The position numbers and the translations under genes were made by a program. Shown here piece after piece: positions 31,463-44,865 of a DNA stretch of 64,000 bases. This stretch comes from Pilatotrama ljubarskyi. Its lineage: Eukaryota; Basidiomycota; Agaricomycetes; Polyporales; Polyporaceae. The first letter of the stretch is position 1. Every line of letters begins with the position of its first letter. The stretch is taken from NCBI GenBank assembly GCA_022385805.1, contig MU277675.1, forward strand, positions 315,018 through 379,017, written 5' to 3'. The notes under the pieces were generated by a model that was not told the origin of the DNA, searched no databases, and was given only the letters and a program-made list of their open reading frames with translations.

Positions 31463-34400
31463 CTATGCGGCGAGGTCGCGAGCAAAGTGGAAGAAGTCTA
31501 CCGACGACGCGTTCACGCCGTACTTGTAGATCTGCATAGCACCTGTCAACAACACTCCTACCAAGGAGAACGAGAAATCACTCACAAAGTGCGACGCGAC
31601 CCAACTGGAGAAGAGCGCGCGCTGGTATGTGATGGGCAGACGCTCGAGCAGGACGTCGAGGCCGACCTGGTCGACGAGCGTCTTGGGGATGGCGCGCCGC
31701 ATGACGCCACGCTTGCTCGGCTCGTCGTCGAAGAGGTCCGAGTTCTCGAGCTCCTCCTGGAGGTCGTTGAGCTTGCTCGAGAGCTCGTCCGAGATGATCG
31801 TGCGCGGCTTCGCGCCCTGCAGGCGCGCGTGCTCGCGCCAGATGCACTGGAACTCGGCCGCCGCGTTCTCCGTGATCTTCTGCTGGATGTCGCGCACGTA
31901 GTTCTGGTAGAACTCGGACGGCTTGCCGTTCTTGAAGATCATGAGGTCGACGTATTCTTGCGAGGAGAGGCCGAGCCCCGCGAGCACCTCGAGCGAAGAG
32001 CTCGTGACACCGCCCTTGTTCGCGCTAGAGTCCTTGAAGAGGATGACCTTGCGCTTCTCGAGGTACAGGCGGGCTTGCTGGGTAAGGAAGAGGTTCGCGC
32101 CCTCGACGATGTACTTAAAGTGAGGCTTGCCGTCCGCGTCGACCAGGGCTGCGACATTCGAGATGTTGACAGCTTCCGGCCTATAACTCATCTCGTCAAT
32201 GACGAAGTGGGTGGAGTGAGTTATCTCTGCTTACCGCCCACCGCAAGGCACGAAGAGGTCTGCCTTGAACCTCAGATGTGCGCCATTCCGGAAGTCAGTG
32301 CCATCGAGCACAACCTCGCCAGCTGTGTAAGCCCAAGCCATCAGTATCGCATGCAAGACAAATGGAGGAGCTGTATTACTCACAAGGCAGCTTGATGTCC
32401 TGGTCCTCGACCTTGACGAGGTAGCCGTCCTTGCTGAGCTTCGAGGTGTCGAAGAAGCTGACGGGCTTGCGGAGCTTCGCGAGCCGGACGAGCTCCTCGC
32501 GGTTGAGACCTGCGGGGTCGTGCAGGACACCGCTGCCGTCAATGATCGCGATGGTCTTGTCTGAGCTAAGGAGAATCTCGTCTGCAACATTCGTCAGTTG
32601 TCTCGCTTTCGTTGTCGGATCAGGGGTATACGCACTCGACCCGAGATCACCATCTACGTAAAGTTTTCACGTTAGTCCAAACACAAGTAGCGGATCACAA
32701 GAAGACGCGTACCAGGACCACCAGTCTGCACCTTCGTGATATCCTTCTCCCGCAGACCCAGCTGCTTGTAGATACCCAACACGTACTGGCGTACGGACAA
32801 CGACGTCATGCCGTACACGTCGTGCGGGACACCGCCTAGCGTGGCCGCGCTCTTGCCAGTAGTGAACGACTTCCACCAGGCGTCAGCGCCGCGTGCGCGG
32901 GCATGGACTGTATGCTTGTCAGTATACTCTTTACAGCAAAGTATGTCGGGAGATGCACTCACGCGCAGCCCAGTCCATGAGGTCCGCGGTACCCTCTGTC
33001 CGGTGAAGTCAAAACGTGCTGGGAGCATAAAGAGCGAGGCGGACGCACCGTCAGGACCGAAGAAGAGCAGCTCGGGCTTGCCGTACAAGTCGACGAGACG
33101 CTCCTTGATGCCAGGAGTCTGTCCCGGGATGAGCAGATCGATGATGGCCTGCGCAGATTGTTCAGTTCCGAGTCGCTCGTAAGCATGAGAATGCTGATAC
33201 GCACATCGACGTATTTCTCAAAGCATAGCTTCGGGTTTGCGCCGAGGCTATCCAACCGTCAGCGATTCGCACGAAACCACCCAAGGAAGATGTGACATAC
33301 GAAGGCAGGATGGTACCCTTGGCACCTCCTTCAGGGATATCCTTGTTCTTCAGCGATTGCGTCGAGGCGAGGCCATAGTTCTCGTCGAACCTGCCCATGG
33401 CTCAGCACCAGGAAACACAGTCACGATTAAATCGAACTCACAGCATACGCTGGTTGATGGAGTAGTTCTCCCGGTTCCTCGACATGACGATCCGGATACC
33501 GCCGCGCGCGACGTCCTTGAAGCGGATGTGGAACCCACGGAACTCACCACCTTACACATCGCACACATCAGCTCTCATTGTCACCTTCCATGCTATCCAG
33601 ATCACTCACCGATGACGAAGAACATGCCAAAGGGCTTCTTCGGGTACTCGACCTCGGGCAGGAAGTCGGGCGCGAGACGGAACGACAGCGCGACCTTCGT
33701 CGGCTGGTAAAAGTTCGTCTTCAGGACGTGCCTAATGTCATAAGATCAGTATCCCGAGATTGAGCGTGAATCGTGCAGGGGCGTACTTGTTGAATATGAG
33801 GAAGCTCTCGAGGACCTGAAGCTCGTGCTTGTTGGGTACTGACCGACGAATCTTGTCGTACAACTCGGCGTCCGTGAGCGGCATCTGCGTGCGCAAACGC
33901 TGGTAGGAGAGCGTGGGCCTGTGGGTCGCCCCGTGAATCAGTGAATGGCCACTTCTTAAGACAACGAAGTCGCGCATACATGAGCTGAGCGGCCTCGTCC
34001 GTCTCAGGGTAGTGTGTCATGGCGAAGTTGACATAGAGCAAGTTAATCTGCACAGAACTGTCAGTAGTCCGCCTCTCTCTCGTACGCATATCATAGATAC
34101 TCACGAGCTCCGCATGCGCATGGATGACCTGCGCGATACTCTCACGCGTGAAGGTCTCCTCCCTGAATCGGCGCTTAATGTCGTTGAGCACGCTCGCGTG
34201 CGTCGGGTTGCTCTCGTCGAGGATGCCCTTAAGCGCGAGGTACGCCTGGCCGAGCCGATTGCAGAAGTGCTGTGCGAAGATCCACCCGCAATCTGCAAGG
34301 AAGCCCCTAGAGTCAACATGCGCGTCCCGCAGGCTAAATGAGAGGAAGTCACGCACAAGCATACGTCGCTTCCTGCACAGCGTGGTCACCGCTCGGGCCT

Positions 34401-35947
34401 TTGCCTGCGTAGAAGAACGGGTTGTCGGGGAGACAGTAGAGCAGGGAGGCTTCCTTCATGACTTGCAGGATGGAGTGCTCGATCGGGGGCGCGTTCGCGC
34501 CCGGGAGCGGGTTCAGGTACAACGAGATGATCGTGATGCCGTTCGAGAATTGCTCTGCGGGCCAACACGTTTGTCAACCTAAAAGCCGAACACCGCGAGG
34601 ACCAAGATACGCACCAACATACTTCCGCGCAGAGTAGAGCGCGTAGAAGTGGTACAGGTTCGAGAGCGCGCTGAAGAACTTCTTCGTGCCGCCCATCTTG
34701 TACCCGATGACGAGCCGGTGCTCTCGCGAGCCCTCGACCTGGAAGACCTCCATGACGGGCCCGAAGCGCTGCTCGACGTTCCACATCACGCGCTGGTAGA
34801 TCTCGAGCGTGTTCTCGCTCGCTTTCTCGAGGAAGATCGGGTCGGAGACCGTGCGGATGTCCGTTTTGCTGTACATCGTCGCAAGATCAGCGCGCAGTTC
34901 ATTGGAATTGAGAAGGAGGGAGGCACTTACCCGTCCGTGCGCGTGGACTTGGGCGGGTTCGCGGGGAAGTTGCACTTCGTGACGAAGTAGCAGCGGAGCT
35001 GCTGAGACGCGGTCGCGGAGATGCTCCCTTGCGAGCGGTACGTTTCCAGACGATACGCTTTCTCAGGCGTCGAGTTGTCCAGGAAGAGCTCGTCAATGCG
35101 CGACTCGCACGTCGCGCCGGGGCCTTCCGTCGACGTCTTTCCCGGGGAGCTCGTGTGGATGAAGGTCGCGCCATTCCCATTCTCGTCGATCTTTTCGAGG
35201 TCAATCACGAGCTTGCTCGGGTCGTGCTTGGTGTATGCGAGGACCTTGGCGCCGAAGAGCGCGATGATGTGGTCCGAGATGACCTCGACGGACTCGGACT
35301 GGAAGTACGTGTCGTCGATGCCGAGGTGCGTGTAGAACCAGTTCACCTCGTTCGCGACCAGTTCACGAGGAATGAAGCCCTGCAGAACGTGGTGGATCAG
35401 TCTGATTGAGCTAAAGGTTACATCGGGGACGGGCGCGCAGGGCCGTGCAAGCCTGTCGCGTCTCGCCGTCGTGTGCAGGCATCTCCGGCCGCGCACAGCT
35501 CCATTAGGAGCTACCCAGCGGCATGTATGCAGCCTTCTCCGTAGCGGGATAAGCACAGTGTCCGGGTCGGTTGCGGCGATGATACGGCGCATACAAACAG
35601 CGGAAAAGCACTGCTGGGATGCGCCGGTAGGACCTGCATCGCGTTATTGGCGGCGATGGCATGCCGCTGAGCTGAAGATACGCTGCACGGACTCGAGGAC
35701 GCGCCCTCCGGTCGGAAGAACGCGATAGGCCAGCACGAACATAACGGCAGCGCCGTCTGGAAAGGTGATGGCTCACCTTCGCAGCCACATTGGCCTGGAC
35801 CTTTGCGCGCTGCTCCTCCTTGCCCTTGAAGACGGGCGTGCTGTATCCGGGGACGTTCTTGAGTTTGTGGATGAGGTCAGCGTGCTGTCCGGGCACCTGG
35901 AGGTGCGAGTTGGGGGTGCCGGACGTCGTGCTAGACGGGGTCGACAT
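31463..35947 (-). CDS. GDH2: NAD-specific glutamate dehydrogenase, large fungal type (GDH2-like)
   Basis: This enzyme oxidatively deaminates glutamate to 2-oxoglutarate and ammonia with NAD, the catabolic direction in fungal nitrogen metabolism. It starts MSTPSSTTSGTPNSHLQVPG at 35947. Many short introns interrupt it. Landmarks in order are GFIPRELVANEVNWFYTHLG, VMWNVEQRFGPVMEVFQVEG, HRLVIGYKMGGTKKFFSALS, GGEFRGFHIRFKDVARGGIR, RENYSINQRM, KDIPEGGAKGTI, YGKPELLFFGPD, FTTGKS, GGVPHDVYGM, VEGANLFLTQQARLYLEKR and SSANKGGVTSSSLEVLAGL. It ends FHFARDLAA at 31463. These match the roughly 1000-residue fungal class, not the short hexameric enzymes. The first intron (about 35.39-35.77 kb, GTGAGC...TTCTGCAG) is several times longer than the others. 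Confidence 0.95.
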
Positions 35948-37707
35948 GGTCGTGTCTGGGTCGGGGTCGGGGAGAGGCGAGTCCGCGCTCGCTGTATGCT
36001 ATGTTCTGAAGGGGAAGACTGGCGCTGAGCGGGGACGATGCGGGGGAGATGAAAAACGGAGAAGAGGGAGAAACGGGGCTGGCATTTTATATACGTCAGA
36101 TGTTAAGCCAGGAGCAGTCCGGGGGCGCATTTGGGTTACGGTCCAGACAGCGATTAGACGCCCGCGCGTTTCTTGGACAAGACGCGCCCCAGTCAGAAGA
36201 TCCCCCGACGCGATTGCCGCGCACCTCTCGGCCGACGTCTTTCAGCTCGCGCTCGTCGCGGAGCACAGCGTCCTCACCGCCTCCGTCGGCGTCGACGCAT
36301 TCCGGTTTCTGTCGCATCTGGACATACAACAGGCGCTTGTGCGGGGTCTTGAGTGCGTCTTTGACGCAACGCAACACCCGTGGACGATGCCGTTCATTTC
36401 CTCACCGTCCATTGGCCCGAGCATGATGAATTACCGTGCACCCCCACCATCATCGCTTTCCGCGCTGGGAGTCAGAAGATCCGACACGCCGTGCCCGATA
36501 TACGTGTCGCTCGCTCGGCCGGTGCATGACAGCCCGCGCACGCTCACCTGCATGTCACGCGCACCCCTGCGCGCCAGTCGGGCGGACCACTCCATGAGCT
36601 GCCCATCGCGCCCTCCCATCGCTCATCGACATCGCCGCCCTCACGGACCAAATCCGTTTCTCAGCGCCGCGCCGCGTCCCATGCCCATCGCCTCCGAGGC
36701 GGATGTGTCCTCCCGGAACAAACCCCCGCAACAGCCGGCGGTCTCGAGCGTCGCAGCGTCGCGCGTTCGCAGGTGCGTGGCGGTCCAAACACTCAAAAGT
36801 CTCTTTCGCCCCGGTCAGCTGTCTGCGCGGCCGTACCTACCGACGGAGCTGTATAGTCACCCTCTGACCGGCCTGTCGTACCGACCCTGCCGAGCGTACC
36901 CGAGCGGTTTCGTGCCCGGTCAGCTGCGACTCTGGTGTGTGGGCGAGTGCACGAAGCTGCGAACAACATTGGAACTTGGACCGCGCCTGGAACGTGTGCG
37001 CTGTTTCGCGGCAATGGTCAGCGGTGGGTGCGTTCTCGCGCAACCGATTCGCGGTCACGTTCGAATGCCTCCGCACGAAGTGAAGCGGCCGGTTTTACGC
37101 GTTCATCGTGCTCGCCCAATCGGATGTCGGAAGGGGATCGTGCGGTCTGACTGTTCGAAGGCAGGAACGACGAGTGCTTTTACCATCTTGCTGAATCGTG
37201 ATCACCAATCACGCCACGTTCGCCTGGACTCTGCGGACGCAGATGGTCGAAGTGGGAGCGAGATACGTGCTAGTTATGTAAACAACATACGATATGTTCG
37301 TGGTCATCGAGAACGAATGGCGTACGATGGTACTCCTTCCTGACGGTCACCGCTCTGGTGTGTTGGGTATGCCTCAATCCTTGGAACGAAAATTCTCTCC
37401 GTTACGTATGCCATTCTCCACACTTGCAGCACAATGCAGAGCATATATTCACAAAGCACTGAGCAACTGAACACGCTACACGAGTCTCAACGATCCGCCC
37501 ATCCAGCAAAGCGACGACAGGTGTCATAATTCTACAGATGCATTTCTTGTCTTCTTCCTGATTGCTCCGTGCGAGTCCGTCTCCCCCGTTCTAGTACAGC
37601 GCCCGCACCATGGGCGCACCTCCGCCACAGGACACCGCGCATTGAGCGGTATCCCAGCGCAGGGACACATCCTTGATGCCGACGGTATAGATGCCACAGC
37701 GAGGCGT
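35948..37707. other. Intergenic region upstream of the glutamate dehydrogenase
   Basis: This GC-rich 1.8 kb includes the dehydrogenase promoter. A long plus-strand open frame (35790-37343) crosses it but shows no family motif and looks like a GC-driven chance frame. Confidence 0.4.
36085..36093 (-). promoter_or_regulatory. TATA box of the glutamate dehydrogenase gene
   Basis: On the minus strand this reads TATATAAAA, about 138 bp upstream of the ATG at 35947, with TGACG directly before it. Confidence 0.6.
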
Positions 37708-39033
37708 TCAGTCGAGCTGAGCAAGCCCATCGCGGACGTACTCCTCGAAGATCGCCTTGTAGTCCTTGTGCCAGCGCGAGAGCGCAGGTCGGCCCTCGGC
37801 GATGTCGCCCGCGGCCCACATGATACGGAGCTGGTCGACCTCGCGCCGCGTCTCGTTGTCCGGGCACAGGATGTAGAACTGCCCTTGGCGGACCTTGTCA
37901 AGCTGTGCACCGGAGGACGTGAGAGAGATGTGAGTTTCGGCCCAAGCAATGAGATGTAGGGGGACGGGGGATACGTACCATGTAGAGCACGGTTTCCTGT
38001 GCGGACCATGCCCCGGCGGGCTTCTCCTTGCCTGCGCTGGCGCCTGTCATTCCCGTGTGTGTCCATCCGGGGCTGCGCCAATGGTTAGCGCTTCAGGAGC
38101 GACATCAGCCATTCGAGTGCGACGTACATGAGCAGATGTGCGGTCAAGTTCACGGCGGGAGTTTCCCGGAGCTCGTGCGCGAGACTCTCCGTCAGCGACT
38201 TGACCGCCGCCTTGGTGGCGTTGTAAGCCGGATTTCCGCTATGGACGCGGCATATCAGACGAAGGTGGACGCAGAAGGAGCGCGAGGCACGTACGGAGGG
38301 TTCGTGATGCCCTGCTTAGAGCCCGTGTTGATGATGACTGACGGATTTTCTTGATGGAGCATCAAGGGGACGAACGTGTGCTGGACGTTCAATACTCTGC
38401 CACGCGCCGATACGCGGATAAGCCTCATGTAGGCCCATGGGACGAATGGCACAACAGACGCACCCGAAGAGGTTCACATCAAACACCTTGCGCCAGTTAT
38501 CGAGGGCCTCCCAGGAGGTGCCCTTGGGCGCGATCGCGGCGTTGTTCATGAGGATGCCTACCTGCCAGAGCAGACAAGAGAGTCGTGTGAGGTCACCACC
38601 GTTCAGCAGCCCAGACAGAGCCCTCCTCGAGTCCCGCGGGGGGACAGCAGGTCGCGGGACGGCCGGCGCGAGAGGGGAGAGCGAGAAGCACGCTAGCTCA
38701 CCTCGCCCCACGCCTCGTAGACCTTATCGCGCAGGCGTTCGACCTGGTCGAGCTTGCTCACGTCCGTCGGGACGGAGAGCACGTTCGCCTCGCCGACGAT
38801 CTTCGCGACCTCGGCCGCGGTTTCGCTCAAGCCCTGCTCGTTCACGTCTGCGACGGCGATCTTGAGCCCGATCCTGCGCGCGGTCAGCAGATCGGCGGGG
38901 ATGCGCGCCTTGTAAAGTGCGAGGAGACTCACTTTGCGAGCTCGACTGCCGCGGCACGACCGATGCCGCTGGCCGCGCCCGTGATGACCGCGACGCGGCC
39001 TGAGTGGATTACGGGATGTACTTCGTCGTCCAT
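37708..39033 (-). CDS. Short-chain dehydrogenase/reductase (classical SDR)
   Basis: This is an NAD(P)-dependent oxidoreductase; the substrate cannot be told from sequence. Start MDDEVHPVIHSGRVAVITGA at 39033. An in-frame Met further upstream (about 39126) lies inside a TATA-like element and is unlikely. The Rossmann loop TGAASGIGRAAAVELAK is followed across introns by IGLKIAVADVNEQGLSET, GILMNNAAIAPKGTSW (the NNA motif), VIINTGSKQGITNPP (catalytic Ser region), NPAYNATKAAVKSLTESLAH (catalytic Tyr and Lys), the PGWTHTGMTG segment, and a C-terminal part ending VRDGLAQLD at 37708. All catalytic elements are present. Introns are short and conventional. Confidence 0.9.
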
Positions 39034-40557
39034 GGGTGTGACTGGGTTCTCGCGTGCAAATGAGGCTCCTGGACGGAGAGGAGAGGGTCGGCGACTGCTT
39101 GTCGCTGAGGAGAGGCCGAGAGCCATGGTATAAATACGGAGGTGCGGTAGGAATGAGAGAGGAAGAGTTCGGAAAGCAGTGGAAAGTAAACAGGTCTATG
39201 TGTCTCCCACCGTTCTATATCTCAGACTTATATAGACCGCTCTCTCGCTCGATGACGTTAGGGGCGACTTCCAAGCCTAGATACTCACCAGAGCAGTGTC
39301 CGGGGGCCGCTCATATAGCTTGCTCGCTCAGCATTATCGACACTGCTCGTATGCATTTCCTTCTGAAGTTCCTTTCTCCGGACCCCATAGTACTCACACA
39401 GAGCGAGTTATATCCTGGCAGCATGAAGATGCAGAAGCCTAGCTATGCTTATAACTGCATAAAGTCCATGAATCGTACACGTGGGTGGACACCTCCAGGC
39501 CCCCGGAACCGCAGAAGTGCAAGAAAAGAGGACCCGCCTGAGGTCCTGAGGGGCCTCTTCATTTTACTGTTCAAACATTTGTTCTTAAGGCCGTGGAATC
39601 TGTGTTGTACTGTATGGAAGTCGACTCGGAGACATGCACCATGTGGCACGAGACTCACCCGGAACAAGCACAGACAGCTGCTAGCCGTATCATACTGAAC
39701 GCTCCCGGGTCCCAGGCTGATGCTCGCGGCCCCAGGCGGAGCGTCCTAGAACATGCAGTATGTACTTTTTGCGCGCATGTGGTCAGTCATGTCCTATTCA
39801 TCTGATCCTTTTGCAAACCTACTGAACATGTTGTGATCCTATGACGCCAACATGCCCTACATGAGTTCGTGAAGTATCGCCGTGCGCATGCTACAAGCCC
39901 TTTGTGGCGGCCGGCTCGTGTCAGTACTGTCCCCGTGGCCGGTCTCCCAGGCTGAAGGACATTACCTCATGCCGAGAGATGACAATCCGCAGTACACGGA
40001 AGGGGCATTAGAACTCGTCTCGTGCCATCAAGTCGGTGTTCTGAAATCGTAAGTGGAAGTGCACTCCGTGAGCAGCCGACTTGCGCAGGGAGTGGTCACT
40101 TCTGATAGGTAAGTAAGCTGTTTACCTGATACCAGAGCGTACGCTCATTCATCGAATAGTAGTATGTGTTCATGTAACACCACCAACTATGTCTATGAAG
40201 CGCCTCCGTACGTCTGGTGCGGAACCGTGCGATGACGGCACGGACATGCATGTTGCAGGGCGAGTTGCATGGACTCCGCGAAGTGTGACAGGCCTTCACG
40301 TCTGTTCAGGACTCCTTGTGAGCCCAATCATCGCTCCGGCCGCGCACAGAGACACCATGCGTACATCCGAAGCAAGTGTCATTCTAACCAGCTTGCTACT
40401 TAAATGGTGAAAGACGTTCCCTCGTTATCGCGATACGGGATGCGCGTGAGAGGCCCTATCGTATTGTACGGGGTTCGCACAGGTGACGACCGCTCAAGAT
40501 GCAATTTGCAGTCTCTCGTCAAGGGAGGATAAGGTCGACTCTCTCCTTCGAACGACG
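39034..40557. other. 1.5-kb divergent intergenic region between SDR and permease
   Basis: This carries promoters for both flanking genes, which point away from each other. A palindromic TATA-like GTATAAATAC at 39128-39137 sits about 95 bp upstream of the SDR start. No gene or repeat was recognised in the remainder. Confidence 0.4.
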
Positions 40558-42753
40558 ATGTCTACCGTTGACAAGAAAGTTGCCTTGGGGATCATAGGTC
40601 GTCCGGTGTCGGCCAGTGAGAAGTCACTCACTCAAGATGTCGAGTCGAAGTCTGGTCGAGGAGTAGTGCAGATGATCAAAGCGGACGACGAGCGTCTCGC
40701 AGAACTTGGGTACAAAGGAGAGTTCAAGAGAGAGTTCTCGGTATGAGTATGTTCACAGTTCTGCGTCATTAGGCTAAATCCTTCTACTCAGGTTCTCGAA
40801 ACCGTCGCCTTCGCATTCTCAATCATGGCTGTCAACGGAGGTGTCTCCTCGACATTATCCTTTGGCCTCGCATCTGGTGGCTCATCACCTTCCTAAACAT
40901 GCCGCCGAATTGACGTGTCTGTTCCGTAGGCGGTCATGCAGGGATGGTCTGGGGCTGGTTCATCCCATGTCTGTTCATCATGTGCATCGCTGGGTCCATG
41001 GCCGAACTGGCTTCGTCTATGCCGTCAGTATATCACCTCTTCTGGCTGCGCCGGCCCTCGCTCATATAATAGGTAACGCAGCACGAGCGCTGGGCTGTAC
41101 TACTTCTCTGCAAAGCTCGCGCCCGAGCGGTATTCCGCGCTCGCCAGCTGGATCACCGGATGGGCAAATGTGACTGGACAAGTAACCCTTGTCTGCTCCA
41201 TAGATTACACAGTGTGCGTTCCTAGCTCGAGCCACCTGATTCCCACTTATTCTGACTTTCTCTCCATGACACAGGGCACAGATGATCACTACTGCGGTTG
41301 CCGTCAGTACGGACGGCACTGTAATCCTTGGGGCCGGTCCGACTTATGGGATCCTCCTCGCCATCCTGGTCGTGCACGGCTTGATGTGCTCCGCAGCCAC
41401 CAAGATCTTGGCAAGGTTGAATCTATTCTATGGCTTTCTCACAGGCGAGTCAGTTTGACTTCTATAGTAGCCACATACCACTCACCTCGCATGGGAATAG
41501 CCGGTGCTACTGTTGCAGCGGTAGTAGCGCTCTTGGTTTGCTCTGGGGGTAGCAAGGTGTCGACGCGGACAGCCTTCACGTCATTTGAGAATAATACTGG
41601 GTGGGGCAATGGTACGTATGTTATTATGACAGACAGGGGCCTCGTTCTCAGTATCAGTTTGCAGACGGCTGGGCGTTTCTCCTCGCATTCGCAGCACCAA
41701 TGTGGTCTCTGACCGGGTGTAAGTTTCTACGAAAGTATTGTCACCCGGTTCAGTCTTTTAAGCTACGCATAGATGACTCCGCCGCACATATATCGGAGGA
41801 GATTTCGAGCGCAGCCCGTGCGGCCCCGATCGCCATCCTCGTCTCTGTGGCCGCCGTGGGCGCCATGGGTTGGATCCTCATCATAGCCGTGTCCTTCACA
41901 ACGCTCTCCGTTCCCGCCCTGCTAGAGACAGACTTGTCCCTTCCGATGGGTCAACTACTGCTTGACGTGCTGGGCAAGCGCGGGATGCTTGCCGTATGGA
42001 GCTTTACTATAATCGCACAAGTGAGCCCTGGGACAAATTCCCCGAGGGATCGTAGCTCACAGTTTGGGAACGCACTGGAATAGTTTCTATGCGGGGCCGC
42101 GCAGGGTGTCGACGCTTCTCGCGTAGTCTTCGCCTTTGCGCGTGATAACGCGCTACCTGGGTCCCGCTGGTGGAAGCGGGTGAATAAGTACACCCAGACG
42201 CCTGTCAACGCCGTCTGGCTCGTCATCGCACTTTCTGCCCTCTGCGGACTACTGGGATTCTCTGCTACCGCATTCTCCTCGCTCGCCGGGTGAGTCACTG
42301 TCATTTCCCCACCCTGCATCATCAGGCGCTGGTTGCTCACATGAACATGTCGAGCAGAGCATCGGTCATCGGGCTGTACACGTCGTACGCTACGCCCATA
42401 TTCTTGAGAATCACCTCCGGACGGAACAAGCTCGTTCCCGGCCCGTTCAGCCTCGGCCGATGGTACATGCCCGTGGGCGCGATTGCTGTGGCCTGGGTGT
42501 CCTTTATCGTCGTCCTGCTGTGCTTCCCGCCCAGCCAAACGACCACTGCGGCAGATATGAGTGCGTTCTCTACATCTTCGTACTCTCGAAGTATCCCTGA
42601 TATCGGGATGCAGACTATGCACCTGCGATCATTCTAGGCGTCTTCGTCTTCGCAGCTAGCTCTTGGGCTGTTTCCGCTAGGAAGTGGTTTGTCGGCCCTC
42701 TACCCAACATCGACGTCGATATGTGCTACTCGTCTGAAGCAAAAGAGATGTGA
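40558..42753 (+). CDS. Amino-acid/GABA-type permease (APC superfamily)
   Basis: This is a plasma- or vacuolar-membrane transporter of amino acids, GABA, choline or related amines. Start MSTVDKKVALGIIGRPVSAS at 40558. The N-terminal cytosolic segment ends with RLAELGYKGEFKREFS, a signature of the fungal UGA4/HNM1-like branch. TM helices follow over several short introns: VLETVAFAFSIMAVNGGVSS, MVWGWFIPCLFIMCIAGSM, GLYYFSAKLAP, WITGWANVTGQV, SAAHISEEISSAARAAP (the conserved APC loop), GWILIIAVSFTTL, VVFAFARDNALPGSRWWKRV, TPVNAVWLVIALSALCGLLG and YMPVGAIAVAWVSFIVVLLC. It ends SSEAKEM at TGA 42751-42753. No lesions were noticed. The exact substrate is open. Confidence 0.88.
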
Positions 42754-42877
42754 AGGGGCACCAGAGGCGATCTGTGATGGCATGTGGCTGCCCAGCATAC
42801 GTGTACATGTAGGTGACAAGAAAGCATCATACCGAGGTGTCAAACCATGTAGCCCATCCAGACGTAAAGTGGTCGCT

Positions 42878-44462
<1,585 letters not shown>

Positions 44463-44865
44463 GGCGGTAGGAGTGTAAGCACGACCGCAGCTAGCTTGGG
44501 GTCGCCTCCTTCGGGACAGGGTGGCCTTCACCCAGTGTACTGTCAATGGTGTAATGGCTAGTGTGGGCATGACAGTGGCTCCTCGGCCCGCTGCCCAGCA
44601 TTTGGATGTTAAGGAGATGTTAAGATATGAAGAGGGGTTTCGTCGTATTGTCAGCCGAACAAATCAGACGTACTGGAGTTTGAGGCGCCAATGCGGGAAG
44701 ATGCATGCACTTTCGGTGAATGGCACTCTCACTGCGCCCCAAGTAACTGAAGTATGCAGCGAACTGGGTGACAGGTCAGGCAGGTACCACGGACGATTCT
44801 CAGGTAGGCGCACCAGTATCGATACATCACCGCTATACTATCACACAGGGGCAAGTCATGGAAAT
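44463..44865. other. Spacer between protease and lipase genes
   Basis: This holds the protease promoter and the lipase 3' end. Nothing further was recognised. Confidence 0.35.

Noticed and set aside
31388..32395. 335-codon plus-strand frame opposite the dehydrogenase 3' exons
   Set aside because: Complement of a conserved coding region; composition typical of an antisense shadow.
35790..37343. 517-codon plus-strand frame over the glutamate dehydrogenase 5' region
   Set aside because: Arg/Ser/Pro-rich, no domain, overlaps exon 1 and the promoter of the dehydrogenase; explained by GC-rich DNA lacking stops.
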